NCBI GenBank assembly: GCA_022559845.1
Contig: CM040126.1
Span: 125,092,886-125,156,885 of the forward strand
Reading direction: 5' to 3'
Origin: Amorphophallus konjac
Lineage: Eukaryota; Streptophyta; Magnoliopsida; Alismatales; Araceae
DNA length: 64,000 nucleotides
The position numbers were made by a program, and so were the translations under genes. This document shows, in pieces, positions 21,426 through 33,436 of the stretch. Position 1 is the first letter of the stretch; every line of letters begins with the position of its first letter. The notes under the pieces are model-generated. The model searched no databases, had not been told where the DNA came from, and saw only the letters and a list, made by a program, of their open reading frames with translations.

Positions 21426-22964
21426 TTATGGAATGGTGAAGGCGGGCGGAGGGTTTTGTGGAGCGGCTTGAAAGTTCTGTGAAGCGGGATTTTGTGGAGT
21501 GCGGGGGTTTTGGGGGAAGCGGAATGGTGCGGCTTGGAATTGAAAGGCGACGGCTTGTACCTGTTCGTTTGTCCGGACCCCCTCGGTAATCGGCCCTTGT
21601 GGTTTCTTGTGATATTTGGGCTTTTGGTTTTCAAATAGGGCGTGTATGGGAGAATCCTTGAACTGGGTTTGTATGAAGCATGCCCGGCTGTAGAGTTGAT
21701 GCATGTTAGCGATATCATTCATCGCCAGGATGTTCCTGAAGGTCGGGGTTGCATTTGAAATGAGCAGCTTGACCTTCTCTTCCTCCGGAATGTGGCCAGG
21801 CACTCTAGCAGCCATCTGTCTCCACCTGTCTGCATAAGTGGCGAACTCCTCATCTGGCTTCATCTTCTCGGCTACTAGATCTGTAAATGAGTATTCCGGG
21901 CCGACCCTGTCTTGGAACCGCTGGATAAATTTGTCCTTTACTACCTTGAAACTTTCAGCTTCTTCTAGCGGCAAAGAGTAGAACCACTCCAGAGCAACAC
22001 CATCCAAAGATCGGCGGAATAAGTACGCCATAAGGCGATCATCATATTGGAACTGCGCTGATTCGTATAGAAAATCCCTCACATGAATGAAGGGATTGCC
22101 GTTCCCATCGTACTTGCGGTAGTTAGGGAGTTCTGATTGTGGAGGGAACCGAATATTCTGGAAGCTCGGGACAGGAACATCTGCCAAAGATTGCGGGCCA
22201 ACCCGCTTCTGGAGGAAATCGAGTTGTTGCTGCATGGCGGCCCATTTGTCAAGCAAGTCCTGCTCTCGGGAGGGAGCAGGGGTAGTGAAGGACGCTGATT
22301 GAATTTGAGGAGCAGATGGAACGATTGCGGCAGAAGGTGGAAGCCCATAAGCAGGAGTGGAGGGATAAACAGTAGAGATGGGGGGCCCATAAGAAGGATA
22401 TTGGGCCTGAGATTGGCCTAGATTAGAATGGGCTTGAGCCACCCCTTGCCGAGGGTGCAAGAAATCGGAAGGGCCCATGAGAACTTGCGAAGCTACCGGA
22501 GTAGATACGTGATGATCCATTTGAACAAAAGAGGGGATGGGCGACTTTCCCTTATCGAAGGATTGTTGGGCCGAATTGGAAGACTGGCCCGTTTCCATGC
22601 CCGCGAAAGTGATGGTCCGTGGTTGGACCGGGGTGAGATCAATTGGAGTGGGCTGAATGGGAAGCCCAACAATGGAAGGATTGGATTGATTTTGGATGAT
22701 GGCAGAAGGAGATGCGTTGGACCCTTGCATGGCCTGATAAAGAGCTTGGAGTTGGGCCGGATCCAGTTGGGCCATCATCTGAAGGACGGAGCCCGCGGAA
22801 GGAGTGGAGAAAGAAGGGGTGGCTTGACCACTTTCCATGGAAGTGGAGGATAGAAGGGGGGCAGTCCCCTCTCCAGAAGAAAAGGAGGTAACCCTGGGAG
22901 GGTTTTCAAGAAGCCCTTGAGGAAGGGAGTCCTCTTGGGAACGGGGAGGATTAAAGGATGCCAT
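21426..22964 (-). CDS. gag: Gag, capsid part (element A)
   Basis: The ATG at 22964 (MASFNPPRSQEDS) is conserved in B at 61343 and is the best start, giving 512 residues before a nonsense codon at 21426-21428. The first 280 residues are low-complexity, rich in P, S and Q, with one coiled segment (EQDLLDKWAAMQQQLDFLQ). Residues about 285-460 form the retrotransposon gag domain: NPFIHVRDFLYES, YLFRRSLDGVALEWFYSLP, FKVVKDKFIQRF and FATYADRWRQMAARV. It would assemble the particle that packages the genomic RNA. The 5' LTR is 1.07 kb upstream. Confidence 0.88.
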   Translation of the reverse strand: MASFNPPRSQEDSLPQGLLENPPRVTSFSSGEGTAPLLSSTSMESGQATPSFSTPSAGSVLQMMAQLDPAQLQALYQAMQGSNASPSAIIQNQSNPSIVGLPIQPTPIDLTPVQPRTITFAGMETGQSSNSAQQSFDKGKSPIPSFVQMDHHVSTPVASQVLMGPSDFLHPRQGVAQAHSNLGQSQAQYPSYGPPISTVYPSTPAYGLPPSAAIVPSAPQIQSASFTTPAPSREQDLLDKWAAMQQQLDFLQKRVGPQSLADVPVPSFQNIRFPPQSELPNYRKYDGNGNPFIHVRDFLYESAQFQYDDRLMAYLFRRSLDGVALEWFYSLPLEEAESFKVVKDKFIQRFQDRVGPEYSFTDLVAEKMKPDEEFATYADRWRQMAARVPGHIPEEEKVKLLISNATPTFRNILAMNDIANMHQLYSRACFIQTQFKDSPIHALFENQKPKYHKKPQGPITEGVRTNEQVQAVAFQFQAAPFRFPQNPRTPQNPASQNFQAAPQNPPPAFTIP

Positions 22965-23359
22965 GGTGGACTCGAAAAGAGGATTGGAGTAGGCCTTGAA
23001 GAAGAAATTGACTTGAGGAGATGAGTCGGACGGACGAAAACAACTCCACATGCAATGGACAACCTTGACAAAATGCAAACAAACAACACAACCAATCACG
23101 CAATAAGTAACCAAACTCGAATGTTTTTAGAAAAAGATGTAAGTGATAAAAGGTGAAGACACTCAAAGTCAACCAAGTTGTTTTAAGATGATGCAACACA
23201 ATTCTTGTGATTTCTCCTTTGGAACCTTAGTGAATTGATTGAAATGTGCTCTCAACAATGGGTTCCTAACAGGAGATGGGTGTGGGACTTAGTTTGACTC
23301 TAAGTGTAATCACTCCACACTTATGCAACCCTAGACACGAGGTGGGAAAGGTACAACCA

Positions 23360-23472
23360 GCCCGGCGTCCGTGTGGGAATCCACGGCTCGCGGGGACTTA
23401 TGGAGGTCCCTGGTGTGATTTCCTAGTCGGCCCCAAGGAATATGGAGACGAGAGGTCCGCACACCAAGGTAG
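23360..23472 (-). promoter_or_regulatory. 113-bp leader block identical in A and B
   Basis: Every base matches 61736-61848 in B, while leader sequence on either side differs often. On the sense strand it can form GGGAC-N8-GTCCC and CCGTG-N8-CACGG stems, and has GGTGTG and CACACC segments. A structured RNA signal such as packaging, dimerisation or translation control is plausible. The role is inferred only from conservation and position. Confidence 0.6.
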
Positions 23473-24004
23473 GAAAATGCAATCTAGGATATGAAAAGAT
23501 GAATGGTCCTATGTGCACCGGAGTGCATGCAAAGTCTAGCCTAAAATCTAGCAATCAATGATGCACACAATGATATGGAGATATGAAACAAAGCAAGGAG
23601 GAAGTCAAGTATCACCCAAGCAAACAAGTCACAGCAGAAACTGCGGAAATAAATGCACCTGGGGCGTACCTGTCTGGAGTATAACGGTCTAGGAACCCTG
23701 CGTCAGAAGAAAATAACGGTCGAATGCCAGACCGCCAGAAATAATATAACGCAGGGAGCTAGGACCGTCAAATGAGCCAGAAAACCAAAATCAACCAGAA
23801 GTAACAGGAAAAACCGTGAAAGCTCTCAGCAGAACAGATGTGGCGGTCTAATGCCCCTGCGTCAGAGGACTGTAACGCAGGGACACAGGGCCGTCAGAGC
23901 ACTCAGAGAATCAGGATTAACAGGAAATAAGGGGAAAACGGGAGGGGACAACACAAGAGATGATGGCAGGTTTAACAGGAATCAAAAGCACGATTGGCAC
24001 AAGT

Positions 24005-24022
24005 TGTCCCACCGTGATCGCC
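24005..24022 (-). other. Primer binding site of element A
   Basis: On the sense strand TGGCGATCACGGTGGGAC starts 11 nt after the TCAACA end of the 5' LTR. The TGG start complements a tRNA CCA end. B has the same 18 bases at 62391-62408. It is not the initiator-Met type, and I could not assign the tRNA with certainty. Confidence 0.7.
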
Positions 24023-24033
24023 AAAAAATTATC

Positions 24034-25782
24034 TGTTGATTTTATTTTGCTTATCTATCTTCTTTTTCTTGGGGGGTCTTGTGTGGAGGATGAGATGACA
24101 AGCAAGTAATCAAAGATCTGCTCTTAACCTATGCACATGTGATCATGAACCTAGGCAATCAAAGCTAGCTCTAGCATGGGCATGCTATCTCAATCAAACT
24201 AAGCTAAGGAAAAGGAAAACACACGCCGGGGCGTGGAGCAAAGAGTAAATGAAAACACACCGCGAGGGGTGGAACAAGCAAGGAAATAAAAGATATGCAA
24301 TGAAGGAGAAAGCTAATGCCCAATACCAAGGAAAATCGTGATCGCCACCAAAGTAAAAACAAGCCAAAGACTTGAAAATACCTTGGAAATAGGTGGATGA
24401 AGCACCCGCCCACGGGAGAGAAAACCAAAGAGAACCTGCAGGTCAGCTAGAAGTAACGGCCAGAACCCTGTGCGTCACTTGAAAGTGACGGTCGCTCGAT
24501 AGACCGTTGGAAGACTCTGACGCGCCTGCACAAGGCCGTCGTAATACCTGCAGTAGCAAAGTGTGGATCCTTTTAACTCCAACTCTTCAGCCGGCTAGAA
24601 GACTTGGGCCTCGCCCTAGTGAACCTGTAAACCTGCCAAAGAAGTGGAAGACAAGAACAAAACAACCCAAATTAGCCCTTTCAATAATATAGCATCAATT
24701 CTTCAATAAACAAAATATCATCAAAAGGAAAGGGGAATACCGGGGAGTTTTGGTTTTTTAACCCCTCTGGGCGTTTTAAAAGATTAGGAGGATGTTTAGA
24801 TGATGAAAACCAGTGAAAAACGTGGAGAAAGGAGAGAAATAATGCTTATGATGAAAGGGAGATTGAATGGAAACTCAATATGCAATTATGAACTTTAGAA
24901 CCAAAGGAACAAATACTCCCTTCACCAGGCAGCAAACGAACGTGAGAAGCACTTCTCCTTGATCAAACGTGGCTCTAGAATGCGGCAGCACTTCGACGCA
25001 AACTCCAGATCTTCCCCCCTTGGCCATAAAGTTAAGGGTTCTATTTATAGACCCCCAAACTCTCAGGTCGAGCAGAGGATAATCCGGCAAGATAAAGGGA
25101 TAACTCTTAGCAAATCCTTGAAGATAATATCACCAAGAGTCCATAGAATCAAACAGAAGGTCCTGAGGATCAGATTTGAAAGAGATATCGCCAATCCAAG
25201 TTCTTATCTCGACCACGGAGTAGCAGAGAAAAAGCCTGAACTGCCAGGACTCTCTGAAGGAAGTAACGGCTGCACGACAGACCGCCACTTGGAAATAACG
25301 CACCAAGGATCGTCCGTTACTTTCAACCTTATCCCTAAAAGATAAGATCAACAGGGAGAAGGCCAAAGCAATAGGACTCTGTGAAGAAAGCAACGGCCAA
25401 GGCATAGGGCGTCACAATGAAACAACGGCTGCACGACAGACCGTTATTATCAACGTGTAAGCCAAAGGATAAAGATTGAAACGAGACCTTAAGCTTCAGG
25501 ACTCTTCAAAGAGTAACGGCCCAGGACCCACCCGTTATAAAGAAACAACGCTCCTGGAGCAGACCGTTATTATCAATGGAGTTCAAAAAAGAAGAAATGA
25601 AGGTTTTGCTAAGCCTTAGCCAAATGAAATGCCACAAAAAGCCACATCCAATCAAGGAAAAGACCCAAGAAATAGGCTCCAAATCAATCAAGGAGACTCA
25701 ATGAAGAGTGAATTACTCGGAGCATCATGTAGAATGAACAAGGAGATGACCCAACTTATTGGTCATAAAACAGGTGTCAACA
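24034..25782 (-). repeat. Element A 5' LTR (right)
   Basis: The 1749-bp partner of 4744-6498 carries a TATA box on the sense strand at 25042-25049. The genomic RNA would start to the left of it. Dyads occur in R-U5 at about 24453-24545 and upstream of the TATA box at about 25265-25570. Confidence 0.96.
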
Positions 25783-25787
25783 GTGCC
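25783..25787. repeat. Target-site duplication of element A, right copy
   Basis: gtgcc follows the TCAACA end of the right LTR and matches 4739-4743. Confidence 0.95.
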
Positions 25788-27518
25788 GTACGCTGCTGCT
25801 CGTCTGAGGATGGGATGTTCACAGATTTGTCGGGGCCTGCTTCGTAGTTGCCGCTTCTGTGCAATCGAACGGATGCGGAGGCAAAGCTTGGTGGCATTGA
25901 ATGCTATGCCCCCTTGAACCTGCACCTGAATCCGATAAGAGAACAGAGTATCGGTTGACAGATGGGACAACATGGGGTTAAACCGGCACGGTGTTGTGCA
26001 CGCCGGATTAAACCCAAATGCAATTAGCCCGCCGTATCACCAAGTGAATAGGGGCGTGCCGGATCAGCAAAGGAAGAGGGGGCGCGCCGGTTTAAGGACC
26101 ATGCAAGGGCACGCCAGTTTAAGGCCCAAGCAAGGGCGCGCCGACTTAAGTGTAGGCTGCACCGGTTTAAGTGCAAGCCGTGCCGATTTAGACTTCATCT
26201 CGGCTTCGTAGCCATTCAGGTAATAGTTATGCTCCCGAAGAACTTCAGCTGCAATGCTCCCGCTCCGAGGTGTTTAGTTCGAAGTCTTTGAGTCCCGGTC
26301 CTGGGCTTTGCGTGCTTTCTGTCATAAGCCAAACCCGTGTCCGAGCTCCCGAGCTTCTTCTGATTCGGCCTTTGGCAATGCCGACCAGAGATCCGGGGTC
26401 ATCCCTTCAGCCTGAGGGGCTTCTTTGTTGGGTGGCGGAGCACCGGGTAGGTATTCGTCCTGCTTGGAGGAGGCATAGGGTTTATTCGGCCCTTCCGTCT
26501 TCGACTTGCTCTCGAGTGCTGAGACGTGCATGCCACATGATCATCATCATTTTTTGACGTCCACAGTTGCCCATTGACTCGTAGATGTCTGTTGACGTCC
26601 TATGAGGCCTATGACCATGTTATAAGGTAGCCAAGGGTGCTTGTGCTTGAGGTCATGTTCTATGAGTTGTTGTCAGGTTCTGGTCAAGCCGGTGAGACCC
26701 AGTGGTTGACAAGTAACCTTGTGTGTGTCTCGACTATTCAGGATAGCCCGAGACCGTGGTTCTGGAAGCCTTGAGATATTGTCTTACTTCGATTTATGTG
26801 CCCAGATGCGTTGAGGGTCTTGGTGATCCCTCAGGTCTCCGTGAGTCATTTCCCCCGGATGTGTTAGTTTCTCTGGATTAGGATTAGACCGATTGGCGGC
26901 GTGTCACCGCCGTTGTGCGATGATATTGACTCCAAGTCGTGAGACTCAAGGATCATTGTGTCAGTAGGTCTAGTTGCCCTGTCCTGAGTCTGTTGGCAGT
27001 TTGGTGTACTGCTTGGGTGCTTCGCAGTACGTGTAGAAGTGCTTGCTTAGCCTGTCTGTACTTCAGCACTCGTGTTTCACAGTCTTTGTGTCTAGTGAGG
27101 CTCCACTAGTCGTAGCCTGACGACCTCGAGTGTTGGCCCACCTAGAAGTGGTGGTAGGGCAGTTCCTGAGATACGGTTTTTAAGCTAGTTTCCGTGGGCC
27201 CCTGCTTTACGGTAGCATCCTGCTGGGGGGAAAACTAGCTAGAGGCCTGGCTCTAGGCAAGAGTCGGTGTGTGCACACGTGGTCAGGGGCGTTTTGGATG
27301 AACACCGACGGGCGTGACCTTGACTAGTCACTCGTTACTGTAGTTCCTGTTCTGGTTCAGTGAGTATCTCAGTCTCCGTCGTTCTCAGCGTCCGTAGCGA
27401 GATACCTGTGGCGTAGTGTAAGACGTCAGTGGACGCATCTGGCCGTTCTTCTAGTTAGGAGGTGCTTCCGTCACATGACACGTCACTCTCGCGTTTCTCA
27501 CATTGTGACCTTCCCGGG
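25788..27518. other. Flanking repeat DNA between elements A and B
   Basis: This continues the locus interrupted by A at 4743. It holds the right GGCGCGCCGG array (25975-26190) and about 1.3 kb of sequence without supported ORFs. I see no LTR ends or dyads. It stops at the TGTTGA start of element B; ccggg at 27514-27518 would be B's target duplication if repeated beyond the window. Confidence 0.5.
25975..26190 (+). repeat. Degenerate GGCGCGCCGGWTTAAG array (right)
   Basis: About eight units occur, such as ggcgcgccggtttaagg, ggcacgccagtttaagg and gctgcaccggtttaag, plus one inverted ttaaaccggcac at the left edge. It is the same motif as 3310-3641. Before A inserted, the two arrays lay about 1.3 kb apart. 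Confidence 0.8.
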
Positions 27519-29244
27519 TGTTGATTTGTTTTGCTTCTCTTCTTCTTTTTGTTTTATGTGCAATAAAGATGATAGGCAAAAATCAAAGATCTCAATCAAC
27601 CCAAGGACATGCGAACCATGAACCTAGGCAACCAGAACAAGCTCTAACATGGGCATGCTATCTCAATCATCAAACTAAACTAAGGGAATAAATAAAAACA
27701 CACACCGGGGCGTGGAGCAAAAGCAAATAAAAACACACCGCAAGGGTGGAGCAAGCAAAGAGGATAAGAGATATGAGCTGGAGAGAAAACTAATGCCCAA
27801 TACCAAGAAAGAATGTGATCGCCACCAAAGTAAAAACAAGCCAAAGACTTGAAAATACCTTGGAAATAGGTGGATGAAGCACCCGCCCACGGGAGAGAGA
27901 AAATCAGGGAAATCTGCAGATCAATGGAATGTAACGGCCGAAAGCCAACGCGTCACTGGGAAGTGACGGTCGCTCGATGAACCGCTATATGAATCTGACG
28001 CGCATGCACAAGACCATCAAATAACCTGCAGTAATAGCTTGTGGATTCTTTTAACTCCAACTCCTCCAGCCGGCCAGAAGACTTGGGCCTTGTGTGGTGA
28101 ACCTGTAAACCTGCCAAAGAATGTGAAAACACAAGAGAACAAACCCAGATTAGCCCTTTAAATAATATAGCATCAATTCTTCAATAAACTCAACAGCATG
28201 CAAAAGGAAAGGAAAGTACCGGGGAGGTTTTGGTTTTTTAACCCCTCTGGGCGTTTTAAAAAGATAGGAGGATGTTTAGATGATGAAAAACCAGGGAGAA
28301 TGTGGAAAAAAGAAGAGGGACAATGCTTTTGATGAAAAGGAGATGAGGAGGAACACAATATGTAATGATGAACTTTGAAAACCAATGGAATGAATACTCC
28401 CTTCACCGTGAAGCAGATGAACATGAAAGGCAATTCTCCTTGGTCAGATGTGACTCCAGAATGCGGCAGCACTTCGACGCGAACTCCAGATCTTCCTCTT
28501 TCGGGCCATGAAGTTAAGGGTGCTATTTATAGACCCTCAAACTCTCTCGTCGAGCAGAGGATAATCCAGCAAGATAAGAGGATAACTCTTAGCAAATCCT
28601 TGAAGATAATATCACCAAGAGTCCATAGAAACAAACAGAAGGTTCTGAGGATCAGATTTGAAAGAGAAATCAACAATTCAAGCTCTTATCGCGACCACGG
28701 AGTAGCATAGAAAAGGCCTGAACTGCCAGGACTCTCTGTTGGATGTAACGGCTGGTCGACAGACCGCCACATGAAAATAATGCGCCATGGAACGTCCGTT
28801 ACATTCAACCTTATCTCAAAAGAGATAAGATCAATGGGAAGAAGATCAAACAAGTTGGACTCTCGAAGGAAAGTAACGGCCAAGGCTAGACACGTTGGAA
28901 TAAATAACGGCTGCACGACAATGGATAAGCAAGAGGATAAGCTTTAGAACAAAAGCCTCAAACTTAGGACTCTTCAATAAGTAACGGCCCTGGGATCATG
29001 CGTTATATGGAAGTAACGCCCCTAGGGAGGACCGTTATTAACAATGAGGATAAAAAAAAGGTGCAAAGCTTGCTAAGCTCATCAAATAAAAGGCCACAAT
29101 AAACCACACTCCAACCAAGGAGAAGACCCAAGAAACATGCTTCAAACTGATCAAGGAGACTCGATGAAGAGTGAACAACTCGGAGCATCATATGGATAAA
29201 CAAGGAGATGACCCAACTTATTGGTCATAAAACGGGTGTCAACA
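27519..29244 (-). repeat. Element B 3' LTR (left)
   Basis: The 1726-bp LTR has termini TGTTGA and TCAACA. On the sense strand its TATA box is at 28524-28531. It carries dyads at about 27931-28020 and 28746-29035. It is clearly related to the A LTR but with many substitutions and indels. Sampled stretches differ from its partner at 62419 at roughly 2-3% of positions. Confidence 0.95.
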
Positions 29245-29257
29245 GATGCCCCTCCTT
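29245..29257 (-). other. Polypurine tract of element B
   Basis: The same AAGGAGGGGCATC as in A adjoins the 3' LTR on the sense strand. Confidence 0.8.
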
Positions 29258-30513
29258 AATGCCCTCTTTGCAGGGGAGCGAGTGGAGGTGAAGCGGAAAT
29301 GAAATAGAACATGGAGATGAAGCAGAAATGAAGCGGAGTGAAGCGAAAAAGTGGGCGTTAAGGTAAACGACACCCGTTCTTTACCAGCAAGCAATAGGAA
29401 TTTTCTGGAAAACATCGAACTGATCACAAGGAAAAAACCAACCAAAGGACGCATGTTTGGAGGAACTAACAACTAAGGAAAGGAAACACGGCTAGCCGCC
29501 GGAGGCAACGGAAAGGAAAGAGAACTGACTAAACTCCAGACATGAATCTTCATCCAACCAAATCGAGCGACGAGATCAAAGGAAACCTTCTAATTCAGAG
29601 TGGAATAATTCTCCTCATCCGAGATCAAGAATACAGCTATTCACCAACATCGAGATACCTTGAACAGATGAAGCACATGAATGCTTAAAAGATGTGTATG
29701 ATGCATGCTGGGCTAAAGAAAAAGAAATCTTTAAAACGAATGCAAAGAAAGATAAAATATCAAGATACTCGAGAATAATATTGCTAAGCTGGAGAAACCA
29801 GGGTCAGGACACCATCTGCAATCACGGCTGCAAGATAGAACCAGCGTCCCCAAATTTTTCCAACCTAACGGCCTATCCAACAATTAAACATGTGAACTTA
29901 GATCATCATCATTTTTGTTTAAGGGGAACATCAGATCCTGGAACACACGAATGACCAGCCGGTTCTCGAGATAATATATCATAGATATATAGTAATGCAT
30001 TAAGGGATAAGGGAAAAAGATACAATACCTGACTTACCTGCCTGATGAACGACAAAGCGTGATGCTTCATTCATGAGAAAAGAGCTTAGCCAATAACAAT
30101 ATGAGTATAAATCAAGGCATAACCATTTGTACGTGTGATAATCATCAACAATGAACATTATGGCAGAAAATGCAATCATTTAAACATCAAATAGACTATT
30201 TCATTCATCAAGAAACTTGCAAGTTTGTAACGGTCTACTTAGAGGGCGTCAAAGTAACGGCCAGGGAAGAGCCGTCATAAACTAAGCGGTTCACATTCTC
30301 CAATGAAACAGTTCAAATTCATGTAACGGTCAGCATAGTACGCGTCAGAGAGTGTAACGGTCAGATGATAGACCGTCACATTTCCTGAGCGTTCAAAAAA
30401 AAACAAACCGAACGGCCCACGGCCTTATTCATTCGTCACATTCAATCCATCAAATGCCCAGAAGAAACCCCAATCGAGAGCCACCGACGACCACCGTCTT
30501 CCGCCCAGAAAGG
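29258..30513. other. Non-coding spacer upstream of the first antisense gene (element B)
   Basis: Collinear with 6512-7751 of A. Dyads lie at about 30226-30385. An in-frame upstream ATG at 30454 is not present in A and is probably fortuitous. No other feature is seen. Confidence 0.5.
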
Positions 30514-33436
30514 ATGGCCGGCGACGAGGCCCCACAGCCAATGAAGAAGAGGGAGAGAGGGAAGAAGAAGGCGATCCGGTGGTTCCACCGCCATATAGAA
30601 CGCGAAGTGGCACGACAGCCGGAGGAAGAAGAGGCTCCAATGGCCGAGGAAGACCAAGGAGAAGCTCCCCTGGACGAGGGAGAACCCAAGGAACAGGAGA
30701 AAAAGAGGAAGGGGGGCCAAGACCATGAGGTAGGCCTCCGCCCTAAAATTTTCAAATTTTAATTTTTTTGTGTTTTAGTATGAATGCATGTGGGAATAGG
30801 GGTAGAAAATGGGTCCATGAACCCATTAGGATCATGTGTAGGCCTTTTGGACAAAGTGGGAGAGCCACGGGATGCAAAGGGAAAAACACTCTCTAGCACG
30901 GAATGTGACGGTCCTTCCAGTGACCGTCACAGGCCTAACGCATCACCATAGGTGCCTTAGAGCCATGTGACGCCCCATCCCAGGGCCGTTACATGCGCCA
31001 GAGGCCAGAACTATTTTTTAGGTCTTTAATTATTCAATTTTTTTTTGTTTTCATTTTATAAATGCTATGCAATAATTTTATGATGCATTTGACTGACTCA
31101 TGCTCTAAATGAATGCAGGGAAAAAGACGGACGAGGATCTCCTGGCTTCAGATCCGGGCGGTGTACCAGGCACTGCCCGATTACCAGAGAGAGAGACTGG
31201 CCGGGATGGGATTTGCCGATGTGCTGAGCATCGAGGTGACCAGAATGGACACGCCTCTGCTGTACGCCTTGCACGAGAGATGGGATCCGATCAGCAGGGC
31301 GTTCATCTTCCCGTGGGGTCACATGATCCCCATGCTGGAAGACATGGTGAGGATTGCCGGGCTGCGAGTCCACGGAGCTGCAGTGACAGGATGGACTTAC
31401 AGGAACTACCGGGAGATGGCCCAGGAGCTGCTGGGGCTGGATTTGATCAGACCGGGCAGACGTCATCCCAGCTCTCGAGATCAGTACTACATGAGAGCCT
31501 AGGACTGAGAGGAGCAGCGATAGCTATGGGAGAGTTACCAGAGGAACATCTGGGTAGAGTGATCGACCAGGTGCGCCCACGAGTGGTGGCAGAGGCGGGA
31601 CCGGAGGGAGATCGCACCCTGAGGTGGTTTCTGATGCTATTATTCGGGAAGCTCTTGTTCGCGACTCGAGCAGATGTGATCAGCTGCAGGCTGCTGCCGA
31701 TGATCGAGGATCTGGGCAGAGTTGGAAAGTACGCCTGGGGAGCGGCAGTGCTAGCCTTCCTGTTCGAGTCCCTCAGCACGACGGACCGACAGACGATGCT
31801 GGGCGGCTTCTCACCTTTTCTACAGGTAAATGCAATTTAAATGCTTTCCACTATGATTTATGCAAATGTTTATGATTATGCAGTTGACTGACTTAACTAA
31901 ATGTAGTTCTGGAGCTACATGTACCTCCCGGGTATCAAACGGGGCACACTACTCCACGCCGATCGCATCCCGATCGCCAGGCGATGGGTGGTCACGAGGG
32001 ACCCGGGGTCGATCATTAGATTGACCCGGGCGATCCAGGATGACTTGGATTCCTTCCCGCACACGGCGGTAAGCCCGAACTCAAAATGCTTTCTAAATGA
32101 TTTAAATGCTTTTATATGCTTCTTAAATGATAATAACTGGACTAACATGCTGATGAATGGATTATCATGCTTCTAGGTGAGGTGGACCCCGTATAGAGGC
32201 GAGAGCTATGAGGGACAGCCATGGGTGGAGGCAGCCCTCTCGTACCAGGGACGAGACATATGGTTGCACTGCATCCATATCATCGAGCCTCTTCATTATC
32301 GGCTGATTCTGAGGACTCGGGGACTACACCAGCCTGAGGTGACCTTCCCACGACGTAGTGACGACCACCCGGGGAAATCATCGAAGGGAATCAGCGGTGA
32401 CATAGACTGGTGCACCCGGAAAGCAAAGTATGTCCATGACTGGAATAAGCGGGGCAGAGCAGTGAAAGAGCGGGATGAAAGCGATGAGGCGTATTTGAAG
32501 GCCTTCGCTCGATTGTACGGGGACCGGGTGTACCGAGGTACCCGACGACCGGTATGCAATTCTAAACTCAAAACTCTAAAAAAAATTTTATCCTATATGC
32601 ACTAACTCACATGCCTCTAAAAATACAGCTAGACCCTGAGGGAAGGATATCCGAGCTCGAGGGGCTACTCCACGCCACTGTCCAGCAGCGGGACGAGTAC
32701 CGGACTACCTTGGAGCTCCTGGTAAGATTCCCAGAACCTTGGACTTAAAATAATTATGCTTTATGATGCTAATGATGCAAATGCAATTGACTGACCATGA
32801 CTTCTAAATGCAGCGGGCCGAGGGAGCCCAAAGAGCGGGACCGGATGCCCCATCGTCATCCTTACAGCCTGCCGGAGGCAGGGCTGAGCGAGACGCCGAG
32901 TTTGCTCGAGCAATTGCTCGGGCCGAGGAGGCGGAGGCCACCCTCGCGGAGCGGGTAAGATGCTAAATGCTTATGCAAATTAAATGCTTATGCTTACATG
33001 CCTATGCTTATGAAAAATGAAATGCTCATGTGACTAACTATATGCAATGCAAACTACAGGCGAGAGAGCTAGCCGCAGCAGTGGCCGAGGCAAGGCGGGC
33101 TCGAACGGAGGCAGAGCGTCTCCAGGTAGAGATGGAGCGAGGACGATCGGAGGCAGAGCAACTCGAACAGAGCTGAAGATCGAGCTGCGGACGATGGAGT
33201 GGACGGTGAGAATGATGGGCCGGGGACCAGAGCGGAGTGCCTCCCAGAGTGGAGTACGGAGGAGTGCTGCCCCAAGCGGCTCGATTGGGGATTTCCTTGC
33301 CAGCTCCTCTGGCCAGTGGAGGAATGAGAGGGCAGAGAGAGGACAGCAAGAGGAGAGCGCCTCGATAGCACCACCTACGAGGAGACCTGAGGGAGGAGAT
33401 GATGATGGCGGCCCGGCGGATAAACGGGCTGAGTGA
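30514..33436 (+). pseudogene. Seven-exon PMD-like gene, antisense in element B (broken)
   Basis: Exons are 30514-30729, 31119-31825, 31907-32068, 32177-32551, 32629-32721, 32814-32954 and 33060-33436. All splice sites are GT-AG, at the same positions and phase as in A. Exon 2 keeps the PMD signature (RWDPISRAFIFPWGHMIPMLED). Exon 1 is intact here and shows the proper frame lost in A. Damage: a 1-nt deletion in exon 2 near 31460 and a stop and frameshift in exon 7 near 33172. Different lesions from A imply that the common ancestor had an intact gene. Confidence 0.8.

Larger units (their letters stand above)
22965..24033 (-). other. Genomic RNA leader of element A
   Basis: This non-coding stretch lies between the PBS and the gag ATG. 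It holds dyads at about 23680-23905, next to the PBS, and an exceptionally conserved block at 23360-23472. The rest diverges from B at many positions. There is no ORF worth reporting. Confidence 0.75.
4744..25782 (-). mobile_element. Element A: complete 21-kb Ty3/gypsy (Tat-like) LTR retrotransposon
   Basis: Two LTRs of 1755 and 1749 bp begin TGTTGA and end TCAACA, and a 5-bp duplication (gtgcc) flanks the whole. The sense strand is minus. From right to left it reads 5' LTR, PBS, leader, gag, zinc knuckle, protease, reverse transcriptase, RNase H, second RNase H, integrase, spacer, two antisense PMD-like genes, polypurine tract and 3' LTR. RT-RNase H before integrase is the gypsy order. A second RNase H and extra ORFs between pol and the 3' LTR are known for the plant Tat lineage (for example maize Grande). 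Sampled LTR stretches differ at roughly 2% of positions. Stops and frameshifts in gag-pol mean this copy is no longer autonomous as it stands. Confidence 0.95.
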
